In this document: positions 1-9,188 of the stretch, one piece after another | Numbering within the stretch: position 1 is the first letter of the stretch | Layout: every line of letters starts with the position of its first letter | DNA from: Calycina herbarum | Taxonomy: Eukaryota; Ascomycota; Leotiomycetes; Helotiales; Pezizellaceae | Reading direction: 5' to 3' | DNA length: 52,000 bases | NCBI GenBank assembly: GCA_001414485.1 | Contig: LLEY01000286.1 | Coordinates: 1-52,000 of the forward strand | Notes under the pieces: model-generated | Databases searched by the model: none | The model's input: the letters and a program-made list of their open reading frames with translations, nothing else | Told to the model about the DNA's origin: nothing | Translations under genes and position numbers: made by a program

Positions 1-151
1 ATAAAACTAAAATTTCAATTTTAGATTTTTTTTATTAATAAATACGTAAAGTGCACGGTTGTGCACAGACGTTTTTTGTATGAGATTTCAAGTGCGCAGG
101 GTACTGATATGCGCAGGGTACTGATATGCGCAGGGTACTGATATACCACGT
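1..151. mobile_element. Right end of a pogo-like DNA transposon (cut by window edge)
   Basis: Only the end of the element is visible. Three perfect 17-bp direct repeats GCGCAGGGTACTGATAT lie at 94-110, 111-127 and 128-144, followed by ACCACGT at 145-151 and then TA. The same terminal arrangement (iterated 17-mer, then ACCACGT, then TA) closes the pogo-like element at 25136-26995, so this is taken as a relative of it. Sequence just to the right (from about 160) matches the interior of the miniature element at 38444-38959, so the transposon inserted into a copy of that element. Nothing coding is visible in 1-93. Moderately sure. Confidence 0.6.
94..144. repeat. Three tandem copies of a 17-bp subterminal iteron
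   Basis: GCGCAGGGTACTGATAT occurs three times without a spacer. Its reverse complement is very close to the two 17-bp repeats at the left end of the transposon at 25136. Subterminal iterons in pogo-type elements usually bind the transposase; that role is inferred here. Confidence 0.85.
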
Positions 152-477
152 TATATCTAAGCAAGTATAATAAGAATAAACTTAGTAATAGAAAACCCCC
201 TTTTTATAAGAAATTTTTTTATACCTCTATAAAGTTAAGTAGTCTCTACTAAGACCCTATAAAAATTCAGATATATATAAAAGTGTCTATTTTCTTCCTA
301 AAAAGTTTTTAGAGTAAGAAAGAGAGTATAGAGCTCTTATTAGCTATTCTTAGGGATATAAAAATATATATTGTTATTAAGTAAAGAGGGAAAGAGTATC
401 TAGGAAATAAGAAATTTTCTAAAAACGCACGGTTTATAAAATATCGTTAAAAGGGAAGCTTAATTCGCAACTCACTG
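152..477. mobile_element. Right part of a TA-flanked miniature inverted-repeat element, family copy 1
   Basis: From about 160 to 477 this aligns base by base, with many transitions, to the last 320 bp of the complete element at 38444-38959, including the terminal AACTCACTG followed by TA at 478-479. Its left part is not here because a pogo-like element interrupts it at 152 and the window ends. No coding capacity. The C-to-T and G-to-A differences from the other copy fit RIP. Confidence 0.75.
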
Positions 478-479
478 TA

Positions 480-1171
480 TCTGCCTCGTTTTCCTCCAAG
501 TTTAGGCCATGATTTGTTTGATTTTGGCAATGTCAACTATATACCCTTCCAATCGCAAATACTAATCGACTTCAATATCGAGAACCTCCGGTTGTTGCCT
601 TGGGAAGTAGTGGGCCTGAAGGCGCCCACCGGCCAAAACGACGAATCGATCTTTAAAAACAACCAATCGTTGAGAGATCTCAGCAATTCATCTCTACCTC
701 TACCCTCTCCTGGACTCCCAATATCCACAAGATCCACATTTCAAAACATTTGGGTTAACAAAGCATTTGGCACCAAACTCCGCATCTCCCTTCGAAAGAC
801 GCAGTGCACAATACCATATTTCTGACTCCCCCGAATGGTATTACCGAGACATCTCACACACCAACCCCCTTCACCACCTTTCACCTGTTCCAATTAGTAC
901 TAGCAGCCGACATGCGTCTGCAAAATCACCTCTTTTTCAACGTCCTACGTCGCATCAAATTGCAACGTTAGTTTCCACACCACCTTTGTCCGAATCCCAT
1001 GGCATGGAGTTTTGAATTATTTGTTTTTCAAAGAAACTGGAGTCTAGGGAAGAGGTGGGATGGGCGGTCTGATTTAATTAGCGAGATAGGTAATGGAATA
1101 TATGGCTTCTCATTCAACCTTACAATTGAACACGAGGTAGTGATTGACAAGGAAATGAATTAGTATTGGTA
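480..1171. other. No supported gene
   Basis: Base composition is normal here, unlike the flanking repeats. Two overlapping open frames exist (514-825 on plus, 537-737 on minus), but neither shows a recognisable domain, signal peptide or splice-supported extension. Probably intergenic or a gene relic. Confidence 0.5.
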
Positions 1172-1450
1172 TGCTTTATTCACCAATTATACAATTGACC
1201 AATTCTTTCTAGGCAAACCCTAAACTCGCTATAATTAACCTCTATAGTTTGTTGAAAGAACTTAAGTCTTCTAAATTATCTAAAATATTTATGATAAATA
1301 AAGGGTAATCGGATGAGCCCCTTAAACTCTATACTTTCAAAATATTCGAGACTTTATATAATTGGTCAAAATAGTCTCGAACAATATAATTTAACAGTTC
1401 AAGTTACTAGATTTACTACTTAAATCCTATAAAGTAATTGGAATAAAGTA
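1172..1450. mobile_element. Small inverted-repeat element (tentative)
   Basis: It starts with TGCTTTATTCACCAATT, exactly the 17-bp terminus of the element at 6409-6638. A degraded reverse copy, AATTGGAATAAAGTA, sits at 1436-1450. The interior is A+T-rich and non-coding. No clear target duplication was found, so the right boundary is tentative. Confidence 0.4.
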
Positions 1451-1620
1451 CGAACAAATCTGAACCCCAAACAAAGCCAAAATGTCTCTCGCTTACCTCC
1501 ACAAGAAAAGAAAAGTTTCTTCAATCCTAATTACAACAAACAATTGCCAATTGGATTTTCCAGTCATATTGGAGCATAGGCAGATCCTCATATATCATTT
1601 CACCACATGAATACACAAAA

Positions 1621-3138
1621 TTAAGGATCCCTATCCCGGTGTGGCAGATCATGCGTCCAATGCCGCCAAAATGGCGAGTCCTCAAGACCATTCCGATTCG
1701 TAGCAAGATCACCATAGACATAACTGCTTCTGCTACTGCTGGTAACGTATTCGTATACTGGATCACTATATCCTGGTTTGTGGGTTGGGCTTGAACTTCT
1801 CAGGTGGTTTCGGCTGGGTTCGTGTTTTAATTCGATTTGTTTGGTTTGGTTTTGGTTGCGCGTTCGTTTTGCTTTTGCTTCCTCCACGAGGCGTTTGAGG
1901 CGTTCTTTGAGTGGGACGGGGTTTTTGGGTGTCGGTTGTGGGGGTTGGGCATTTGGGAGGTTTTTGAGGCGTTCTTTAAGGAGGACGGGGTTTTGGGGTG
2001 TCGCTTGGGATGCTTGAATTTTCGGCACAAGGTGATTGACGCTGTGCATAGTGTGTGGAAGGTCCTCCTGCTGAAAGCTCACCTCGGGAAGCCCTAGGTG
2101 TGATATGGAGTCTTCACTTGGTCTACTTGGTGCCTTCCCTTTGGAGGAGTTGGATAATGGCTGGTGTTTTGTCGCATTTTCATAATTTGACGGGTGTTCG
2201 GGTACGGCGAACTTGGTGTACTGATCGGTCTTCAAGCTGTTACCTTCATGTGTTTGGCAGGGATGGCTGCGCTCAACGGAACCAATATTCGTGTTGGTGG
2301 TAGGTATAGGTGATGGACTCTGCGGGGTCAATTCATTCCCTGTTATCCGGCTTTCATGAAGTGAGCGGAGATGAGATGATCTTGATCGTGGTAGACGTTG
2401 TCCTTCTCTCCAAAATATCTCAGATTCATGGTCGGTTCGACCTGTAACATCACTGTCAAGCGACCTCTCCGTGTCGTCAACTTCCAAAGCAGGCACGAAG
2501 CGACATATCTGTTTCATTCTCTGGCAAGTCTCACAGCCATTGGAAACCCCAATTTCAGCACCATAGCATTCCGTACCCCGAAATTCACAGTAGGTACACT
2601 TTTTGCACGCGGTTGGTTTCCACGTCTTGTAGCTTCCGTCTAATTGTTTGCCAGGTTTGTTCCATTTCGTTTCTTGGCGCCATCTCCTCATAGTGTCTGG
2701 TTCGGCTGGGAGATTTCTGGACCTCTCAGATTGGACGATTTGTTCAATCCTCTCGTATTCAATTTCTTGAATCATTTTCGCTCGTCGGTTTGCTTCGTTA
2801 TAGAAATTGCCTCGCGGATCGTTCTCGAGTAATTCCTCTCTTCGTGCCAGGTCAGTCTCCTGAGCGCTCCTTCCAGTGGAAACCGACTGGCTGGAGTTAA
2901 CTGAAGAGCGCTGACGGAATGATGTCTGATCGAAGAAATCGTCATGTTCTTCATCGAGGTCTCTTTCATTCCAGTCTCCTCCGAGGCCGAAATCAGAGTT
3001 CAAGGTTTTGCGGAACACGGGGGGTCCTTCGACTTTCTGGTTTGAGCCCTTCTTCTTTTTCGTCACTTCGCCAGCATGCTGTCTGCCAGCTTGCCGATTT
3101 GCCCGGGAGACGTCCGTTTCGGTGGCAACCTCAAACAT
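1621..3138 (-). CDS. Hypothetical protein with a Zn2Cys6-like cysteine cluster
   Basis: An intronless 505-residue reading frame, hydrophilic and rich in Ser, Arg, Glu and Pro. Residues about 178-212 hold seven cysteines. The last six are spaced C-x2-C-x6-C-x10-C-x2-C-x6-C, which fits the binuclear zinc cluster of fungal regulators. However, the basic residues normal after the second Cys are missing and the cluster is mid-protein, so DNA binding is not assured. Near the C-terminus a motif TPxNPVxLKERLKxL is repeated twice. No transmembrane segment or signal peptide. The start is set at the second in-frame Met (3138); an upstream Met at 3282 would add 48 residues of less convincing composition. 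The next gene to the right starts about 360 bp away on the other strand, so the promoters are divergent. Function unknown. Confidence 0.7.
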   Translation of the reverse strand: MFEVATETDVSRANRQAGRQHAGEVTKKKKGSNQKVEGPPVFRKTLNSDFGLGGDWNERDLDEEHDDFFDQTSFRQRSSVNSSQSVSTGRSAQETDLARREELLENDPRGNFYNEANRRAKMIQEIEYERIEQIVQSERSRNLPAEPDTMRRWRQETKWNKPGKQLDGSYKTWKPTACKKCTYCEFRGTECYGAEIGVSNGCETCQRMKQICRFVPALEVDDTERSLDSDVTGRTDHESEIFWREGQRLPRSRSSHLRSLHESRITGNELTPQSPSPIPTTNTNIGSVERSHPCQTHEGNSLKTDQYTKFAVPEHPSNYENATKHQPLSNSSKGKAPSRPSEDSISHLGLPEVSFQQEDLPHTMHSVNHLVPKIQASQATPQNPVLLKERLKNLPNAQPPQPTPKNPVPLKERLKRLVEEAKAKRTRNQNQTKQIELKHEPSRNHLRSSSPTHKPGYSDPVYEYVTSSSRSSYVYGDLATNRNGLEDSPFWRHWTHDLPHRDRDP

Positions 3139-3497
3139 AACGAGTGTAGTGGTAAAGGTAGTATCTGAGATGGAACTCTGTAATGCTAATATTTTGCACT
3201 GTTTGGTGTGAATGAAGATTTCTTTTTGGGATATCCAGCTGAACCAAAACCTTTTTGCTGCTTCATTTGAGTTGCTAGGCATTCAGCGAGGCTGCTCTGG
3301 GGCGCTGTGCATGCAGCCTATAAATTGCGTGCTGATTTACAATTGGCAGGACTGTCTAGCACTGCCACCGCCCTGTGAAAGTTGGACAACACCACAATAA
3401 TTGAAGAGAAAAATCAAATGAGGGCGATTACAAAATCCAATACCGAGATTCTTGTTCGAAAAACTCCTAACCAAGCATTTTCACGTACTAGGAGTCC

Positions 3498-4522
3498 ATG
3501 CCTAAGAGATTACAGCATTCAAACTCAGCATCTTGTCCACTAGACATGACAACCAAGGTCGAAGTACCATCGGAAGAGGTCAACAACAAACCGTGGAAAT
3601 ATCTCGGCTACGAAGAATATAGTTCCTTTATATCCTCGGATGATGATTTCTTCGTCGTAAGACGGTTTAGCACTCTCACGGCGCGAGTCATACTTGCTTT
3701 GCAAGATCAGCTCTCTGAACTAGAAGAGGAACTGGCAATATTGGAAAAAAGTTTGAAGAGATTTGACTCTCCAGCAGTACACAATGGCTCCTTTAGAGAA
3801 GAGACCAAGGTCGAGAGGGCGGGGTTGTTAATGAGAATAAACAAAAGATTGAGAGAATATAGTGAGATACGGTTCCCCTACTTCGATAGAGTCATGCGTA
3901 CTGACCAAGGTTTTTAGATGAGCTAGTACTGCAACATTCACAGCTCCGTTCTCGACCAAAGGTCCCAACAAATGACATCTCCAGTCTTCGGAACTGGCAC
4001 CACAATAATCCAACCGCAATTCATCCTCAAGAAATCACTTACATTGACAATACCACCGATCTGATAGGATTGAGCCCCAAGTTACCCAAAACTGCTCTCC
4101 GGGATTTCCTGGAGCGCTCGCAGTATTTTCGGCTGCATAGACTTTGGAGCAAGCGACCCAGTGCTCAAGATGTTATCGATAGCCGTGCCCATTACAGTGA
4201 TCCCGACGTGCATTATATTTCCGACCAGCGGATTGAGAGGATGTTGACAATTGCCATCACCTCAATGGGAGTCGTTATGCTGGTAACGCCCCTCTGGATT
4301 TTGGCTTTTGTGCAAGAACAGACAAGAAGACTAGGCGTCATTACGGCATTTGTAATGGTGTTTCTGGGGCTGTTATCTTTTACCACTAATGCCAAAACTT
4401 TTGAGAGTTTAGCAGCGACTGCAGCGTGAGTATACCCATTGTTTAATGGAGATGCATTGGGTAGCTGACAAAATGTTAGTTATATGGCTGTTTTGGTTGT
4501 CTTTCTTCAAATACCTTCCTAG
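3498..4522 (+). pseudogene. DUF6594-family membrane protein, frameshifted at a T homopolymer
   Basis: Exon 1 is 3498-4425; an intron follows at 4426-4479 (GTGAGT, CTGAC branch, TAG) and exon 2 ends at the stop 4520-4522. The N-terminal half has the family hallmarks: GYEEYSSFISSDDDFFVVRRF, a strongly predicted coiled coil (ALQDQLSELEEELAILEKSL) and RLREY. The C-terminal part has three hydrophobic helices, around ITSMGVVMLVTPLWILAFV, ITAFVMVFLGLLSF and, after the intron, AVLVVFLQIP. This is the normal end of fungal DUF6594 proteins, whose function is unknown. The frame breaks at TTTTT 3911-3915, where a TAG follows. The other frame resumes at 3917 with DELVLQHSQL and continues to the end. One T is missing relative to an intact frame. 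It may be a true pseudogene or a homopolymer sequencing error. An inner Met at 3546 is an alternative start. Confidence 0.8.
4426..4479 (+). other. Intron of the DUF6594 gene
   Basis: The donor GTGAGT, a CTGAC branch 14 bp before the acceptor and a TAG acceptor give a 54-bp intron. Removing it joins AATAA to YMAVLVVF, as the family expects. Confidence 0.8.
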
Positions 4523-4889
4523 CATTGAGAAAAGGATAAAACAAATATATGTCGTGACAGATCTCCTCTCGCGGTTGAAATCGGTGAAATCGTCCTCACT
4601 GATGCCTACTACTCACGCCCAACTACCACCTTCCAAGTTCACACCAACTTTCATTTTGAAACCAAGGGGAAAATGGGTATGTACTCATGTGATAAGATTG
4701 CCTGCTTAACACTCAAAGTGACAAAATGAATCACAAAATATTCGGCCCCCAACCCTAGTTTCAGCCCCACATATCTCTCGCTTACTCCTCACCAAAAGAA
4801 ATTTCATTTCTCCGCTGAAAAATCGACAAAAAGTAATATCCAACAATGATGGGTTCTAACCATCTTAGTTTTCAATCCAAGCTTTTACT
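4523..4889. other. Intergenic; nothing recognised
   Basis: 3-prime flank of the DUF6594 gene and downstream flank of the minus-strand tRNA (its T-run terminator region would lie here). An open frame at 4446-4709 only reads through the intron and has no recognisable domain. Confidence 0.5.
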
Positions 4890-4989
4890 TGGCGGTGCTG
4901 GGAATCGAACCCAGATTGAAACGGAACAGAATGAATAATCCAGAAGAGGAGAACCACAACGTCACGTGCTACCATTACACCACACCACC
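4890..4989 (-). tRNA. tRNA, probably His (anticodon GTG), with an intron of about 29 nt
   Basis: Reading the minus strand, the 5-prime acceptor GGTGGTG (4989-4983) pairs with CACCGCC (4897-4891) with one G-U. The D arm GTGT...GCAC is intact, and the T arm is CTGGG-TTCGATT-CCCAG. The anticodon loop TTGTGG puts GTG at 4957-4955, followed after position 37 by an inserted stretch (about 4953-4925), the canonical intron site. The anticodon stem is TGACG/CGTTT: three Watson-Crick pairs, one G-U and a T-T mismatch at 27-43. That makes the identity His likely, not certain. A G precedes position 1, as in His tRNAs. No other tRNA was found in the window. Confidence 0.72.
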
Positions 4990-5789
4990 CTATTGGTCAC
5001 TTTTGCATGTCAACTTTTCGCTTGTTTGTGTAGTTGAAAATGACTCGAGCGGAGAATTGGTGTGGGTCTGTTACTGTTTGAGTGGGTGGGCTCTTAGGTT
5101 AGTATGGGTATTGTGTAGATAACCTTATTACTTTTTTTTTCTTCTTCTTCTTGGGAGATTGGAGGATATTTTATTTAGATGTGGTGATGGCTTCAATTCT
5201 TTTTTTGTGCGGCCCGAGATAGATGAGAAGCCCGAGAAGTGACCACTCTTCACCCGCCAAGCGAGTAGTCCATTCACTTAATCTTCCCCCCTCAAATGAT
5301 AGCCAATTTTCTTTCTCTGGAGAGAAATGGCTGAAAAAAGATTTCAATGAGAAACTTTCGTACTGTCTTTCGACCCAAAACTTCTCAACTGGAACCAGCT
5401 CTAATTTCAATGGGAAAATTTCTAGTCCGTATTTAAAGGTAGCGTGACAGTGGTGTTTCACTGCTTTCGCAATACTATGGGACTAATATAAATAGTATCT
5501 CTTAGGCGTACTATGTTCTGCTAAGACATTAGTATAACGCGCGACAAATTAATTAGCACATTATATTTATGACACTAAAATAGGCAACGACTCGATAATA
5601 CTTTATTTATTTTCAAGTGTGATCAATTATGCTCTTATTATTTGATGCCCTGGTTATCTCAGTTCAAGGCCACTTCAGCAGGCACTTATTTCCTCGACTT
5701 TTACGAAAATATCTCAAGAATAATGGACCTACAACTCTTTCTCAACGCTGCACCGAGCCTCCCACTTCGTCAGAAGACTCCCAGGACCC
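4990..5789. other. Intergenic; low-complexity tracts, no supported gene
   Basis: Upstream of the tRNA there is a T-rich/CTT tract near 5130-5150. A minus-strand open frame of 96 codons (5171-5461) resembles nothing known. The stretch 5460-5640 is A+T-rich. Nothing functional can be supported. Confidence 0.45.
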
Positions 5790-6251
5790 TTGTACGCATG
5801 TTCAAGTCCTTGGAAACGACCCGGTCTGACTATATTTATTAAACCCTCCCTACAATGGGCAAACCCGCATATAGTAAAAGAGAAGTCGTGGTATACATAT
5901 GATTATTCTCTTCGCCAGATCCGGAATAAGGATTGGATGTCTGACACCCCCAAGAAATCCAAGCGAGGGAGACAGCCGGTTATAGAGGAGGAGAAGCGCA
6001 GGGAGATGAAGGAGTGGCTTCTTAACCACCCTTCCCATCGACATATATTCTTTCACCATCTACCTAGGATAGCTCCAGAACTCGGACTAGAAGAGTACGG
6101 TTTTCAGGCTATACGTACAGCAATGACTTCCCTTAGGTACCGCAGGCAGAGAGTTAAAAGAGAGGGGTTTTCTGAGGGCTGGTACGAACCTAATGAAATA
6201 ACTACCACTTTTAATGTCCGTCGCGAGATTGTATCCAACTTCTCAAGTTAA
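5790..6251 (+). pseudogene. Tc1/mariner-type transposase N-terminal fragment
   Basis: The open frame contains KRGRQPVIEEEKRREMKEWL, then a helix-turn-helix-like stretch (GLEEYGFQAIRTAMTSLRYR) and RRQRVKREGFSEG. This is the layout of the paired-type DNA-binding domain of fungal Tc1/mariner transposases, with its G-x-x-AIRTAL-x-S-L-x-YxRR core. It stops before any DDE catalytic domain, so only about 110 meaningful residues remain. The first 45 residues of the frame are doubtful, and the true homologous part may begin near 5930. No inverted repeats were found around it. It is a dead relic whose base composition is close to its surroundings, so it is not strongly RIP-mutated. Confidence 0.6.
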
Positions 6252-6408
6252 GCGAGTAATACATGCTTGATATTCCTCCTAGCCTGGAGAAATAACAGAC
6301 ATGATTCTGCGAAACAGATAACCAGAGCTCTCTTCTATGCGTTTGAATAGAGAGACCTTTCTCTCTGAAGGATTGTAACTTTTGGCGCTTCCAGGTTGCA
6401 ATCTGCTA

Positions 6409-6638
6409 TGCTTTATTCACCAATTTTCTGGTTCGCAGAATAGATTTAGGTTAATTAAGTCAATTAAACAAGGTTCTAAAAGAAAATAAAAGCGGAGAGA
6501 ACTTGGTACTTATGTAATTATAAATATTTGACAAAAGTTAGGATAATGAACTCGGTCGAATAAAGTTTGGAGACCAGGTCTGTGTTGTGGCATATATAGA
6601 CACAGAATTCGGCAATTTAATAATTGGTGAATAAAGCA
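6409..6638. mobile_element. 230-bp miniature inverted-repeat element
   Basis: The left end TGCTTTATTCACCAATT (6409-6425) is matched perfectly by its reverse complement at 6622-6638. The interior is non-coding and A+T-rich. A further copy of the same terminus lies at 1172. No convincing target duplication flanks it, so the superfamily is open. Confidence 0.65.
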
Positions 6639-7012
6639 CAAATCTCCGTTATTTGGAATTTTGAATACGCGTCTTGTATATTTTCGAAGCGAAGATTATG
6701 CAAGCAACTTCAGAATGATCAAGTCTCGAGCCTGGATCGTGGTGGACAGAAGAACCGGATCTGGTCGCGCCTGCCTATCTAGCTCGTTGTTCCAGTTATC
6801 AACTTATCTAGGGCAATTCAAAGTAAATACCCTCGAGACTTGGGACAATTGAAAATATTACCCTAAATGTTTAGAACAATCAAGCTGAATTGTTCTAAAA
6901 CGTTGGAACAATGAGTAACATAGACAGGTACGAACCAAATCTTCACTGACGATGTTTCAACGTTAAAAGAGACTAATGTGGTGGCTTCTAATGCTAAACG
7001 CCGTCTCAATAA
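6639..7012. other. Gene-free stretch with a degenerate dispersed repeat
   Basis: 6836-6945 carries motifs GTTAGAACAA-like, GGAACAATGAG and GACAGGTACGAACC. They recur in the same order, with changes, at 8093-8200. No gene supported. Confidence 0.4.
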
Positions 7013-7781
7013 CTATTTTCCCTCAGTGACCCGAGTCTCCACCATCTCCGTCTCTATCTTACTTCTAATCTCATCCCCCTTAAGCAATTTCTTAAAGTCT
7101 GCCCTCACCGCGCTCCAGAAACCCTCAAGTGTCTTCGCTGAAACACGCAACCTCCGGTGATCCATGGATTTCCTAGTAAATAATCCAGGGGCCTCCACAA
7201 AGATTGTCGGCAGAAACACGAGGCAACATTCCTTCTCACTCCCTTCCAGAACAGAAACATGTTGATGCAACAACTCCGCAATTCGAATTCCTTCAATTTC
7301 GGGAGTTTTGATCGCTTGAGTGCATTGAATCATGAGATACAGCCTTCGGAAGTTCGTGGAATTGGCAAGCGCCTCGGGCAAATTGGCAAATCCCATGGCC
7401 TTGAAGCGGAGCGTATATGGTGAATCTTTTTTGTGCTGCGTTTTCTTATCAGTTGTGCGTAATGGATGGAGGCTGTAGGAGATTGAGAGAACCTACCCCG
7501 TCAACAATAAGCTGGATAAACTGCTTTGCTTGGGCATCTTGAAATTGCGATTCTTTGGTCCTGTAGAAGCCCTTCATCTCATTGACCGATGGGGTGTGAT
7601 GGATTTTGAGAGCGTGTGTTTTTGTGGTATGTTTCTCCGAGAGAGCAACAGGTCGTTGGTGAATCTCGGCCTCTGTGAGTGTTAACCGCGGAAGGTTACT
7701 GATGCTCGATGTGTTGTTTCGTCTTGCTTTTACGATTTTGCTATTTTGCGTTGGCTTTGCTGGAGAACTATTTCGCGGCAT
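7013..7781 (-). CDS. Hypothetical protein, two exons
   Basis: Exon 1 is 7781-7497; the intron 7496-7445 (GTAGGT...ACTGATAAG, 52 bp) is phase 0; exon 2 is 7444-7013. Splicing joins FIQLIVDG to KTQHKKDSPYTLRFKAMGF and gives about 239 residues. The start is the Met of MPRNSSPAKP; in-frame sequence upstream reaches 7901 but is less protein-like. The N-terminal half is basic and probably disordered; the C-terminal half (LRFKAMGFANLPEAL onward) is a compact, mixed helical/strand region with a Lys-rich tail. No known domain, signal peptide or transmembrane segment was recognised. It stands alone between two repeat-bearing spacers. Confidence 0.6.
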
Positions 7782-9188
7782 AATGAATTGATGATGTGAT
7801 ATTGATTCTCGGGAATGTTGATGTTGAGTAAAACCCCCAGAGACGAATTCATGACATCGCTGGTGCCACCTGTAATCAGAAGGCAGAACTGGCAGGCGCA
7901 TTGGTGTTATGTGTTTCCAGATCTACAAGGGGAGCCATCCATGAGCCAAGTGTCGTTCCTTCCTCGTAAAGAAGTTTGGCCATTGCTCTTCGGCACCCCT
8001 TATCTTATTGAACGACAATGGGAGACTCACCTCTACCCATCCTCTCGTTATTTAAAGTTTCCAGTACTTTTTTGAAACTCGTTTGTTCCAAAAGACCTGG
8101 ATTAATAGCCCGAATTGTCCTAAGTGCGTAGGATAATTTGCTTGAATTAATCCTAAGAAGTTAGAACAACGAGGGCAAGGTAGGCAGGTGCGAACCTGAC
8201 GTTTTTCCTCCAAGTACTTTTAATGTCCATCACGAGCCATCCACCCTTACATATGAACATCCCGCCTCTGTTTAGCTGAAAACATTTCGGAGGTTGGGGA
8301 GGTTGTCTTTTGTGTCATGTGTTTTTCGAGGAGCGCACAATTGCTGCTTCCGATCCATAGGTAGAGTGTTGCTCCTTCCCTGAGGAGACAAATAAACAGG
8401 CAGCAACCACTTCTCAATCGCTCTTTCCTATTGATTTGAAATCTTTGATAACCAAGGACGGAGAGTCAGAAAACCAAGGTTATGTAGCTTTTCAGATTTT
8501 TCATTGAACCGGGGAATGAAAGACTACTGAAGTACCATAAAACAAAAATAGATATACCTCTTCTTCCACAAGCACCAATAGTTCTATTCCCTTATATACC
8601 TTTGCATCGGTACCAATTTACTTGACCGCAAACTGCTGATTGGACAAAGCGGAAACGACCAGTGTCAGGATACTTCCCATCTGTTCGAAAACCTCGCATT
8701 GCTACTAAATACGCGTATCAGATGCGAAGTCCACAATCGTACAAGCAAGTTGGGAGCTTCATTCTCCAACTTTGCTTTGCACAACATGTCAGCCGTTCCC
8801 TATGTCGTGCCCGAGATGTACTCCATTTTCACTTAATACAAAATTACAAGAATCACTACCCCATTTTCCAAAAGTGGTAACTTGATTCGTCAATGAAGTC
8901 TATGTAGTAACCTCCCTGCACATGTTTCTGGTCAATTTGCTGTTGCTTTACAAAAAGGAAATAACAGGAAGCCGAGGCCTTGGTAAACCGAGTGGCTCAC
9001 TACATGGTCTTGACAAAAACACACAAGAGGTTGCAGGAAAAACATTTAGGACAAGTGAATTTCATATATCTCCATACTCAAAAAGAAGATGGTATTAAGT
9101 AAGGACCTAGGTATTACACCTCAACATAACTAACTGCTCACTCATCCTACACACTTCATAAGCCAACCGAAGCCACCCCGGACTCCAT
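7782..9188. other. Intergenic, no supported gene
   Basis: 5-prime flank of the hypothetical gene and 3-prime flank of the Nup82 gene. At 8093-8200 there is a degenerate repeat related to 6836-6945. Short open frames at 7815-8075 and 8662-8880 have no recognisable content. Confidence 0.5.

Noticed and set aside
514..1015. Overlapping open frames on both strands (514-825 plus, 537-737 minus, 767-1015 plus)
   Set aside because: No domain, no splice-consistent extension and both strands equally open; most likely chance.
1778..2303. Plus-strand open frames within the Cys-rich gene
   Set aside because: They are the antisense reading of the minus-strand coding sequence.
5171..5461. Minus-strand 96-codon open frame
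   Set aside because: No recognised content, no neighbour or promoter signal.
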